From the NCBI GenBank assembly GCA_044223895.1, contig JBGALL010000067.1:1-9652 (forward strand): a stretch of 9,652 bases of DNA, written 5' to 3'. The notes under the pieces were generated by a model. The model was given only the letters and a program-made list of their open reading frames with translations, was not told where the DNA came from and searched no databases. The position numbers and the translations under genes are program-made. The stretch's first letter is position 1. The number at the start of each line of letters is the position of its first letter. Below are positions 1 to 6,610 of the stretch, piece after piece. The stretch comes from CAKZSU01 sp044223895 (lineage in GTDB: Bacteria; Patescibacteriota; Microgenomatia; UBA10105; UBA927).

Positions 1-1
1 A

Positions 2-541
2 TCTATTTGTGGTCAAATGAAACCGTTAGATCCAGCACCAAGTTTTCAGACAACCAAAGTTGAAGGTTCAAACGCAATTACTCTCTATTTCACAGATGCT
101 CAAGATCCTTTTGATTCATATTCGCTCGCCTATGGTTTATCTTCAGGCCAATATCAATTCGGGGCTGACCATGTAGTTCCAAAAGGTGCACATTCATATA
201 CCGTAAGACAGCTGTCCCCAAATACAACTTATTATTTCAGAATTCGTGGTGCGAATGGATGTGCCTCTGGTTCATGGTCAAAAGAAATCGTTGCCAAAAC
301 CAAGCTAGCTAACTCATCACCATTGGGTCATGTTTCGGAGACAATCCAAAAAATTGTCCAACCAATTGCTTGTGTTCCTTCATACATAGTGCAGAGGGGA
401 GACTCATTATGGCGCCTTGCAGAGCGATACTTGGGGAGCGGTTTTCGTTTTAGAGATTTAATTCCTGTGGATGATCCTGTAAGTAAAAATCCTAGTACGC
501 TCCCCGTAGGAAAACAGTTAACTATTCCCTGTGGGCAATAA
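2..541 (+). CDS. FN3-LysM surface protein, 5'-partial
   Basis: This is the C-terminal part of a probable secreted or surface protein. The frame is open to the left edge; the first ATG is at 17, but the codons before it (Ser-Ile-Cys-Gly-Gln) are also open and no ribosome binding site precedes it, so the true start is probably outside the window. Counting from the ATG at 17, residues about 7-95 look like a fibronectin type III domain: alternating strands, the LSPNTTYYFRIRGAN motif typical of the FN3 F strand, and a closing WSKEIVAKT. A linker of about 25 residues follows. Residues about 122-171 form a LysM domain (YIVQRGDSLWRLAERYLG, then LPVGKQLTIP). LysM domains bind peptidoglycan or chitin-type glycans, and FN3 domains usually act as spacers or adhesion modules, so a cell-wall-associated role is inferred. 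The signal peptide, if any, is not in view. The domain calls are firm; the function is not known. Confidence 0.75.
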   Translation, partial: SICGQMKPLDPAPSFQTTKVEGSNAITLYFTDAQDPFDSYSLAYGLSSGQYQFGADHVVPKGAHSYTVRQLSPNTTYYFRIRGANGCASGSWSKEIVAKTKLANSSPLGHVSETIQKIVQPIACVPSYIVQRGDSLWRLAERYLGSGFRFRDLIPVDDPVSKNPSTLPVGKQLTIPCGQ

Positions 542-612
542 TCAAAGATGAGATGGACACAAGACTAGACAAAACATCTTTTCTTCAGCTAGAATGGCAG
601 AATTGACGTCTT

Positions 613-636
613 CGTCATCCTGAACAAAGAGAAGGA
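613..636 (+). repeat. Single copy of a dispersed intergenic repeat
   Basis: The 13-mer CGTCATCCTGAAC at 613-625 is the exact reverse complement of 2683-2695. Over 24 bases (613-636 against the complement of 2672-2695) about 20 positions agree. Both copies lie in spacers flanking gyrB. The sequence resembles the dispersed GTCATCCTGAACGAAG-type intergenic repeats I recall from other bacterial genomes; that resemblance is from memory. Its function is unknown. Confidence 0.5.
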
Positions 637-703
637 CACCCTTCAAACAGGTATACGTAAAAAGAGATCAATACTTCTTAGGTTAGAGTAATCAATTAAT
701 TAT

Positions 704-2626
704 ATGGCAGATAAAAAAAACGAATATAAAGGTGATCAAATTGTAGTATTGGAAGGGTTAGAACCGGTTCGTAAACGACCGGCCATGTATATAGGATCTA
801 CTTCACTAGCGGGTGTACAACATTGTCTGAATGAAATTGTCGATAACTCTATAGACGAAGCACTTGCAGGTTTTGCAACCAATGTTTGGGTAACTATCCA
901 TAAAGATGAAAGTGTTACTGTCCGTGATGATGGTCGAGGAATTCCAATTGATGTAAATACCAAACATAAAGTGTCTGCATTGGAATTGGTTATGACCAAA
1001 TTACATGCAGGGGGTAAGTTCGAAGGTCAGGCATACAAAATATCTGGAGGACTCCACGGAGTAGGTGCCTCGGTAGTCAATGCCTTGTCTCAAGAATTAA
1101 CCGTAGAAGTTCACCGTGACGGAAAAGCTGTTGAGCAAACTTATCGCAAAGGTGTACCCACCAGTCCAGTCCGGACTCTTTCCAAAGCAAGTGATACAGG
1201 AACGACCACAACCTTTCTTCTTGATCCAGAGATATTTAAAGAAGGTATAAACCTCAATTTCGAAACTGTCAAAAAACAAATCAGAGATCGAGCCTACCTG
1301 ATTGCTAAATTATATTTTCATTTACATGATGAACGGACCGATGAACACGCAAGTTATTATTTTGACGGGGGTATTATGTCTCTCGTTAAAGCCTTAAATC
1401 GCAACAAAGAGACACTTCACGATCCTATATATATCACCAAAGAATCTGAAGATGGCAATATACAGATAGAAGTGACTATACAGTATAACGATAGTTTTTC
1501 TGAAAATGTCGAATCTTACGTCAACGTCATTCATACCGTAGAAGGTGGAACCCATATGACCGGGTTTCGTATGGCTCTCACCAGAGCTATAAACGACTAT
1601 GCCAAGAAAATTGGCGCTAACAAGGATTCTTCCGATAATATAACCGGTGAAGATACGCGTGAAGGCTTAACAGCAATCGTTTATGTAAAGATGCCTTCTA
1701 TGGATTTGCAATTCGAAGGTCAGACAAAAGGAAAGTTGGGTAATGCTGAAGTTCAGCCATTCGTAAACGCTGCAGTCAAAGAAGGACTCGATACCTTCTT
1801 TGAAGAAAATCCTTCCGACGCTCGTCGTATTCTTGAGAAAGTCTATTTAGCTGCCAAAGCCCGTTTAGCTGCCAAAGCCGCCAAAGATGCAATTATTCGT
1901 AAAGGTGCCTTAGAAGGAGCAACCCTTCCAGGAAAACTTGCAGACTGTCAGGAAAAAGATCCTAGTATTTCAGAATTATTTATTGTTGAGGGAGACTCCG
2001 CAGGTGGAAGTGCTAAACAAGGACGTGATCGAAAATTTCAAGCTATATTACCTCTACGAGGAAAGATATTAAATACGGAACGTGCCAGACTAGATAAAAT
2101 AATTGAATTCGAAGAAACCAAGGCTTTAGTTGTGGCTTTAGGAATGGGAATTTCCGATACCCTAAATCCCGATAAACTTCGCTACCATCGTGTGGTTATT
2201 ATGACGGATGCTGATGTTGATGGAGAACACATCATGACATTATTATTAACATTCTTTTATCGCCATCTTCCCTATATTATCGAAAAAGGTCATTTGTATG
2301 TAGCTCAACCACCGTTGTACAAAATAACCTTTGGTAAAAATTCTTTTTACGCATATTCCGATGAAGAACGAGACAAGTTAGTAAAAGAACATGGGAAAGG
2401 TATAAAGACTCTTCCCAACATTCAACGCTATAAAGGTTTGGGAGAGATGAATCCAGAACAATTATGGGAAACGACTATGAATCCCAAAAATCGAGTTCTT
2501 CGCCAAGTAACTATTGGTGATGCCAGTCAAGTAGATCAAGTTTTTTCTATGCTCATGGGTGATGAAGTTCCTCCTCGGAAGAAATTCATCCAGACCCATG
2601 CAAAATCAGCGAATTTGGATGTATAA
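704..2626 (+). CDS. gyrB: DNA gyrase subunit B
   Basis: This is the ATPase subunit of DNA gyrase, which pairs with GyrA as A2B2 to introduce negative supercoils. At 640 residues it has the usual length of GyrB proteins lacking the enterobacterial insertion. The N-terminal GHKL ATPase shows the catalytic-base motif NEIVDNSIDEALAG (Glu44, Asn48), the Mg/ATP motif RDDGRGIP (Asp76) and the glycine-rich lid GGLHGVGASVVNALS. The transducer domain contributes the ATP-contacting lysine in QTKGKLGN (Lys342). The TOPRIM domain has VEGDSAGGSAKQG (Glu429) and TDADVDGEHI (Asp502, Asp504, Asp506), the Mg ligands for DNA cleavage. The C-terminal GyrA-binding part contains QRYKGLGEMNPEQLW. The arginine matching the coumarin-contact Arg136 of E. 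coli is kept (Arg138). ATG 704 is the only possible start because an in-frame TAA lies at 689-691; no good ribosome binding site precedes it. It heads the cluster with ppa and gyrA, 82 bases upstream of ppa. Confidence 0.98.
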   Translation: MADKKNEYKGDQIVVLEGLEPVRKRPAMYIGSTSLAGVQHCLNEIVDNSIDEALAGFATNVWVTIHKDESVTVRDDGRGIPIDVNTKHKVSALELVMTKLHAGGKFEGQAYKISGGLHGVGASVVNALSQELTVEVHRDGKAVEQTYRKGVPTSPVRTLSKASDTGTTTTFLLDPEIFKEGINLNFETVKKQIRDRAYLIAKLYFHLHDERTDEHASYYFDGGIMSLVKALNRNKETLHDPIYITKESEDGNIQIEVTIQYNDSFSENVESYVNVIHTVEGGTHMTGFRMALTRAINDYAKKIGANKDSSDNITGEDTREGLTAIVYVKMPSMDLQFEGQTKGKLGNAEVQPFVNAAVKEGLDTFFEENPSDARRILEKVYLAAKARLAAKAAKDAIIRKGALEGATLPGKLADCQEKDPSISELFIVEGDSAGGSAKQGRDRKFQAILPLRGKILNTERARLDKIIEFEETKALVVALGMGISDTLNPDKLRYHRVVIMTDADVDGEHIMTLLLTFFYRHLPYIIEKGHLYVAQPPLYKITFGKNSFYAYSDEERDKLVKEHGKGIKTLPNIQRYKGLGEMNPEQLWETTMNPKNRVLRQVTIGDASQVDQVFSMLMGDEVPPRKKFIQTHAKSANLDV

Positions 2627-2632
2627 ATAGTT

Positions 2633-2694
2633 GTCAATCTGAGGCAAAGCCGAAGAATCTCAATTCGAAGATTCTTTACTTCGTTCAGGATGAC
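2633..2694. repeat. Long imperfect palindrome between gyrB and ppa
   Basis: The left arm 2633-2660 and right arm 2669-2694 are near inverted copies around an 8-base loop (2661-2668). The inner stem AAGAATCT/AGATTCTT is perfect over 8 pairs. The outer ten bases of the left arm (GTCAATCTGA) pair with the right end with one mismatch and one G-U wobble. The middle has mismatches and a two-base length difference. The right arm contains the inverse of the repeat at 613-625, so the element looks like two diverged head-to-head copies of one dispersed repeat. It fills most of the 82-base spacer. No T-run follows, so it is not a classical intrinsic terminator, though the RNA hairpin could affect mRNA ends or stability between gyrB and ppa. 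Confidence 0.6.
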
Positions 2695-2697
2695 GCA

Positions 2698-2704
2698 GAA
2701 AGGA
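2698..2704 (+). promoter_or_regulatory. Ribosome binding site of ppa
   Basis: A purine-rich GAAAGGA lies four bases before the ATG at 2709. It lies just beyond the right arm of the palindrome, so the hairpin could influence access to it. It supports the chosen ppa start. Confidence 0.55.
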
Positions 2705-2708
2705 TTTT

Positions 2709-3212
2709 ATGAACTTAACAGCAGGCAAAAAAGCACCAGAACAAGTAAATGTATTTATAGAAATCCCAGCAGGAAGTTCTATAAAATATGAATTAGATAA
2801 AGACTCAGGCATTGTCTTTGTCGATAGGTTTTTATACACTGCTTTTTCCTATCCATTTAATTATGGATTTGTTCCCGGAACGATTGCTGATGACGGAGAT
2901 CCAACTGACGTATTGGTCTTGTGTGACAAAACTGTTGCCCCAGGAGTAGTGATTCCTGCAGTTCCAATCGGTATGTTAGAAATGGAAGATGAAGAAGGAA
3001 TTGATACCAAAATTATTGCAGTTCCAACAGTCAAAATAGATCCAATTTATGGTGTCTACAAGGATATTTCTGAAATCCCTCAAGCAATCAAAGACAAAAT
3101 GAAACATTTCTTTGAACATTACAAAGAATTAGAACCAGGGAAATGGGTAAAGATTAAAGATTGGAAAGGAAAAGCTGAAGCATTGGCTGATATTAAAAAG
3201 AGCATGAAGTAA
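2709..3212 (+). CDS. ppa: Inorganic pyrophosphatase, family I
   Basis: This soluble cytoplasmic enzyme hydrolyses pyrophosphate to two phosphates and so drives DNA, RNA and activated-precursor synthesis forward. The 167-residue length is close to the usual 170-180 of bacterial family I enzymes. The signature DGDPTDVLVL supplies the metal-binding aspartates Asp62, Asp64 and Asp67. Other family landmarks are IKYELDKDSG (Lys26), FVDRFLYTAFSYPFNYGFVP (Tyr52), MEDEEGIDTKIIAVP (Asp94 and Asp99, matching Asp97 and Asp102 of E. coli) and HFFEHYKELEPGKWVKI near the C-terminus. No catalytic residue appears to be missing. The gene lies between gyrB and gyrA, and its stop is 8 bases before the gyrA start, so it is very likely co-transcribed and translationally linked with gyrA. 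Placement of ppa between the gyrase genes is not the usual gyrB-gyrA arrangement. Confidence 0.97.
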   Translation: MNLTAGKKAPEQVNVFIEIPAGSSIKYELDKDSGIVFVDRFLYTAFSYPFNYGFVPGTIADDGDPTDVLVLCDKTVAPGVVIPAVPIGMLEMEDEEGIDTKIIAVPTVKIDPIYGVYKDISEIPQAIKDKMKHFFEHYKELEPGKWVKIKDWKGKAEALADIKKSMK

Positions 3213-3219
3213 GGTGATC
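3212..3219 (+). promoter_or_regulatory. Strong Shine-Dalgarno of gyrA, overlapping the ppa stop
   Basis: AGGTGATC is complementary to eight consecutive bases of the canonical 16S rRNA 3' end (GATCACCT). It starts on the last base of the ppa stop codon and sits immediately before ATG 3221. It is the best ribosome binding site in the window and contrasts with the lack of one before the downstream gyrA fragment at 5153. Confidence 0.6.
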
Positions 3220-3220
3220 T

Positions 3221-5143
3221 ATGGACATTGGAAAAATTTTACAATCAGAAATTATTACCGAAATGCAACGATCCTACTTGGATTATGCTATGTCGGTTAT
3301 TGTCGCCCGTGCACTTCCAGATGTACGTGATGGGTTAAAACCTGTTCATCGTCGTATTCTGTTCGCAATGCAACAGATGGGCTTGTATCACAGTTCAAAA
3401 TACAAAAAGAGCGCAACTGTTGTTGGAGAAGTGTTGGGTAAATTTCATCCTCATGGCGACATTGCTGTGTATGAAGCCATGGTACGTTTGGCACAGGATT
3501 TCTCGATGCGATACCCCTTAGTGGATGGACAAGGAAACTATGGATCAGTAGATGGTGATCCTCCCGCCGCTATGCGGTACACCGAATGTCGTTTGTCAGC
3601 TATTTCAGGAGAAATGCTTGTAGATATCGAAAAAGAAACGGTTACCTTTACCCCAAACTTTGACAATACTATCGATGAACCGGATTATCTTCCCGCCAAG
3701 CTTCCTAATTTGTTGCTCATGGGATCAGAAGGTATTGCTGTGGGTATGGCAACCAAAATTCCGCCACACAATTTGACGGAAGTTATCAATGCGCTGATAT
3801 TCATGATAAGTCGAGCGAAAATTGGCAACGTGCCTGAGCCATCCAAACCAAGTGATAACGAACCTGAAGGAACCGAACGAAGTCCACTATTGTCTTATGA
3901 AATAAGTCTTGATGAACTGATGGAACACATCCAAGGTCCTGATTTCCCAACCGCAGGAAATATATATGATGCTTCAGAAATAAAGTTAGCGTACTCTACC
4001 GGCAAAGGGAGAATTCCTCTTCGAGGAAAAGCTGAAATTGAAGAGATGAATAATGGAAAGTCAGCAATCATTATTACTGAACTTCCGTATCAGGTAAATA
4101 AAGCCTTATTGGTTACCAAAATAGCTGATTTAGTCAAAGATAAGAAAATAGAAGGTATTTCTGATTTACGAGATGAATCCGATCGCCATGGAATCCGAGT
4201 CGTCGTAGAACTTAAACGCGATGCTCGTCCAAAACAAGTATTAAATAATTTATATAAATTAACCTCACTTCAAACGACCTTTCCCGTCAATATGGTCGCA
4301 TTAGTAGATAATACTCCCCAAACTGTAACGCTCCAACTGATTTTGGAACAATATTTGAAGCATCGAATGAATGTTATCCGTCGCCGCAGCGAATATGAAC
4401 TGAAAGAAGCTCGTGCTCGAGAACACATACTCGAAGGGTTAAAGATTGCTGTAGATCATATCGAAGAAGTTATCAAAATTATCCGTAGTAGTGAAAATGC
4501 AGAAGCTGCTAAAGAAAAATTGATGACCAAATTTAAGTTGTCGGATATTCAGGCTACAGCCATCCTGGATATGCAGTTGCGAAAACTGGCAGCTCTTGAA
4601 CGCCAAAAAATTGAAGACGAATTAGCCATGATCCGTGAAACCATCGCCTATCTTCTGGACCTTTTGGCTCATCCAGACAAGATGTTAAAAGTTATCAAAG
4701 AAGAACTTGAAAAAATCAAAGATAAATATGGTGATGCTCGCAGAACCAAAGTATTTAAGAGTAAATTGGGTGAATTTACCGATGAACAACTAATCCCTAA
4801 CGAAGATGTGATTATCACCATGAGTAGTTCCGGGTATATTAAACGAATGCCAAAATCGACCTTCAAAACCCAAGAACGGGGAGGCAAGGGAGTTGTGGGA
4901 ATGACCACCAAAGATGAAGATGGAATTGAAAGAATTATTACTGCTCAAACCCACGATAACATGCTGTTCTTTACGGACCGCGGGAAAGTATACCAAGTTC
5001 GTGTATGGGATATTCAAGAATCGTCGCGACAGTCCAAAGGTCAGGCAATCGTTAATTTGGTAAATATTGAATCTGGTGAACGGGTAACTTCCGTACTTAC
5101 CTATAGTCTGATAAGATCTGATCAAAAACTAAACGGTGCATAA
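3221..5143 (+). CDS. gyrA: DNA gyrase subunit A, ended early by in-frame stop
   Basis: This is the DNA cleavage-religation subunit of gyrase. The winged-helix region carries the catalytic Tyr120 in AAMRYTECRLS (E. coli Tyr122) and the HPHGD motif. Tower and coiled-coil regions follow (IQGPDFPTAG, ELPYQVNKA, then helical residues about 380-510). From about residue 525 the C-terminal beta-pinwheel begins, with a GyrA box QERGGKG at 551-557, which argues for gyrase rather than topoisomerase IV. The protein stops at residue 640, after about two pinwheel blades; complete GyrA is usually 800-870 residues. The rest of the pinwheel is encoded immediately downstream in the same frame. Two other oddities are Ile81 and Glu85 at the quinolone-contact positions (Ser83 and Asp87 in E. 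coli) and an insertion of about 27 residues near 199-226. ATG 3221 is fixed by an upstream in-frame TGA (3215-3217) and a strong ribosome binding site. Confidence 0.95.
   Translation: MDIGKILQSEIITEMQRSYLDYAMSVIVARALPDVRDGLKPVHRRILFAMQQMGLYHSSKYKKSATVVGEVLGKFHPHGDIAVYEAMVRLAQDFSMRYPLVDGQGNYGSVDGDPPAAMRYTECRLSAISGEMLVDIEKETVTFTPNFDNTIDEPDYLPAKLPNLLLMGSEGIAVGMATKIPPHNLTEVINALIFMISRAKIGNVPEPSKPSDNEPEGTERSPLLSYEISLDELMEHIQGPDFPTAGNIYDASEIKLAYSTGKGRIPLRGKAEIEEMNNGKSAIIITELPYQVNKALLVTKIADLVKDKKIEGISDLRDESDRHGIRVVVELKRDARPKQVLNNLYKLTSLQTTFPVNMVALVDNTPQTVTLQLILEQYLKHRMNVIRRRSEYELKEARAREHILEGLKIAVDHIEEVIKIIRSSENAEAAKEKLMTKFKLSDIQATAILDMQLRKLAALERQKIEDELAMIRETIAYLLDLLAHPDKMLKVIKEELEKIKDKYGDARRTKVFKSKLGEFTDEQLIPNEDVIITMSSSGYIKRMPKSTFKTQERGGKGVVGMTTKDEDGIERIITAQTHDNMLFFTDRGKVYQVRVWDIQESSRQSKGQAIVNLVNIESGERVTSVLTYSLIRSDQKLNGA
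5141..5143 (+). other. gyrA: In-frame TAA interrupting gyrA
   Basis: The codons run GCA-TAA-TAT-ATT-TTC-ATG, and the frame on both sides is the same. Reading through would give A-X-YIFMSTSKGTVKKT, which lines up with E. coli GyrA (VKVFMATANGTVKKT) without a gap, so the stop replaces one codon inside a pinwheel strand. One base change from CAA, GAA or AAA would create it. TAA followed by T is generally an efficient termination context, so high-level readthrough is unlikely. A mutation, a sequencing error or a true two-polypeptide GyrA are all possible. Confidence 0.85.
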
Positions 5144-5152
5144 TATATTTTC

Positions 5153-5761
5153 ATGTCAACCAGTAAAGGAACTGTCAAAAAAACGAAACTATCTGAATAT
5201 GAAAATATTCGTCGCAGTGGATTACTAGCAATCAAGCTCGAATCTGGTGACGAGTTAACATTAGTAAAGATTAGTTCAGGAACAGATGACATTTTGCTGG
5301 GGACTCATGAAGGTAAATCAATCCGCTTTAAGGAAGAAGAAGTCCGTGCAACCGGTAGAGATACTATGGGTGTCCGAGGGATCTTATTACCAAAAGAAGA
5401 TTACATCGTTTCACTCGATATCATTCCCAAAGATGTCAAAGGCTTAGAATTCTTAACCATTATGGAGCGGGGTATTGGTAAGAAAACACCAGTAAGTGAT
5501 TTCCCCAAACAGAAACGTGGTGGTCAAGGAGTCAAGGTTGCAGTTGTGAAAGATAAAACCGGAAAAGTCGTCGTTTCTCAACTCATGCCACAAAATACCG
5601 AAAGTATTATCATTACCTCAGCCAAAGGCCAAGTTGTTAAATTGCCAGCTGCCTCGATACCGAAATTAGGCAGAGCAACCAGTGGCGTTATCTTAATGAG
5701 ATTTACGGCTGGAGCGTCTGACACTGTAGCATCAGCAACCTGTCTTACCCAAACAGAATAA
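5153..5761 (+). CDS. gyrA: GyrA C-terminal pinwheel fragment
   Basis: These 202 residues are the remaining blades (about 3 to 6) of the GyrA C-terminal beta-pinwheel, which wraps DNA so that gyrase can make negative supercoils. Blade motifs align with E. coli GyrA in order: GTVKKTKLSEY, LLAIKLESGDELTLVK, GKSIRFKEEEVRATGRDTMGV (E. coli GKVVRFKESSVRAMGCNTTGV), KRGGQGVKV and GRATSGVILMRF. The frame is the same as the preceding gyrA portion; joined through the stop, the total would be about 846 residues, normal for GyrA. ATG 5153 lies 9 bases after the upstream stop and has no Shine-Dalgarno, so any separate product would depend on reinitiation by ribosomes finishing the first part. There is no second stop or frameshift, so decay, if any, is recent. 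It could be the second half of a split GyrA, part of a pseudogene, or part of one gene broken by a sequence error. Confidence 0.9.
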   Translation: MSTSKGTVKKTKLSEYENIRRSGLLAIKLESGDELTLVKISSGTDDILLGTHEGKSIRFKEEEVRATGRDTMGVRGILLPKEDYIVSLDIIPKDVKGLEFLTIMERGIGKKTPVSDFPKQKRGGQGVKVAVVKDKTGKVVVSQLMPQNTESIIITSAKGQVVKLPAASIPKLGRATSGVILMRFTAGASDTVASATCLTQTE

Positions 5762-5765
5762 GTGC

Positions 5766-6491
5766 ATGAGTACTGAGAGCCTTCGCATCCATCGGTTAAC
5801 ACCTGATGAACTTCCTCGGATTGGGGAGATCAACCAATTGATTACTGATCATTTCCATGCAGATGACATTGAAGATCTCGATTGGGCGCAACAAGCATTT
5901 TTAGGACAGTATTCACCATTAGTGTACCCTGTATATATTGCTGAAAATCCAGAAGGGAAAATTGCTTCCTTTCTTGCCTGTGGATTAGTACCCCTCGAAA
6001 GGTGTGGTGTAGAAAATACCTACGCAGTAGCCATAGAATGGAGATTTACCAGACCAGAGTATCGCCAGAACGGACTCTCTCATTCAATCTTTGATCACAT
6101 GAGATCCGATGTCCTAGATTTTGCACAACAACACGAAATACAAATACCCTTTTTTTTCGGAGAAACTGTAAACACCAAAGAGATAGAATTGAATAGTAAT
6201 AAACAAGGCAGAAAACGAATCTATTGTCAAAATAACCTGGACACCAGATCCTTTATCGAACTCCCTTACTATGAACCAACCGATCAAATTAATTGGAAAA
6301 CAGGATTACCATCTGCACCATTTAGTCATATTGCGAGACATTTAATGATAGAAGTTAATAGTAAATCACCGTTGATGGCTGATGACATTTTAGCTTGCGT
6401 ATCGGCGAACTATCAGTATATCCATACCTTTCGAAATACCGACGGCAATGATGGATATCAGAATTATATGAGCAGTAAAGCAGACTTATAG
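5766..6491 (+). CDS. Putative GNAT-family acetyltransferase
   Basis: This is a 241-residue cytoplasmic protein without membrane segments. The assignment rests on a GNAT-like core: N-terminal RIHRLTPDELPRIGEINQL, a central strand with AVAIEWRFTRPEYRQNGLS, where RQNGLS (100-105) resembles the acetyl-CoA pyrophosphate-binding R/Q-x-x-G-x-G/A motif, followed by a helix (SIFDHMRSDVLDFAQQ) and the strand IPFFFGETVN. The residues after about 145, including GRKRIYCQNNLDTRSF and ELPYYEPTDQINW, are not ones I recognise and may bind the substrate. GNAT enzymes transfer acetyl or acyl groups from CoA to amines; the acceptor here cannot be told from sequence. It starts only 4 bases after the gyrA fragment ends, so it is probably the last gene of the gyr cluster. 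No Shine-Dalgarno is visible, so translational coupling is likely. The family call is moderate and the specific role is unknown. Confidence 0.55.
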   Translation: MSTESLRIHRLTPDELPRIGEINQLITDHFHADDIEDLDWAQQAFLGQYSPLVYPVYIAENPEGKIASFLACGLVPLERCGVENTYAVAIEWRFTRPEYRQNGLSHSIFDHMRSDVLDFAQQHEIQIPFFFGETVNTKEIELNSNKQGRKRIYCQNNLDTRSFIELPYYEPTDQINWKTGLPSAPFSHIARHLMIEVNSKSPLMADDILACVSANYQYIHTFRNTDGNDGYQNYMSSKADL

Positions 6492-6610
6492 CAGTTTGTA
6501 AACCTTTACTACACCAAATATCAGTGGTTCGTCGTTTACTCCCCAAGAACGTGATACCTTAGAAAGTGGCTACCATTTTTATTCACCATCGAGTACAATA
6601 AGATGGTACT

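Noticed and set aside
544..581. Possible terminator after the FN3-LysM gene: AAAGATG pairing with CATCTTT, followed by T-rich bases.
   Set aside because: Only seven pairs, a 24-base loop and a weak T-run; too poor to call.
603..657. TTGACG at 603-608 as a -35 box for gyrB.
   Set aside because: No -10-like sequence lies at 16-18 bases; the nearest (TATACG, 652-657) is much too far away.
1846..1879. Direct repeat of a 16-mer (TTTAGCTGCCAAAGCC) with an 18-base period inside gyrB.
   Set aside because: The encoded AAKARLAAKAAKDA helix aligns with E. coli GyrB without a length change, so it reflects a conserved Ala/Lys helix and codon reuse, not a recent duplication.
5141..5143. TAA might be a sense codon in an alternative genetic code.
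   Set aside because: gyrB, ppa and other genes end in TAA at their normal family lengths. TAG and TGA also end genes here, so the code looks standard.
3221..5761. The pair could be topoisomerase IV (ParE/ParC) rather than gyrase.
   Set aside because: A recognisable GyrA box (QERGGKG, residues 551-557) and a six-blade pinwheel once the two parts are joined are gyrase features.
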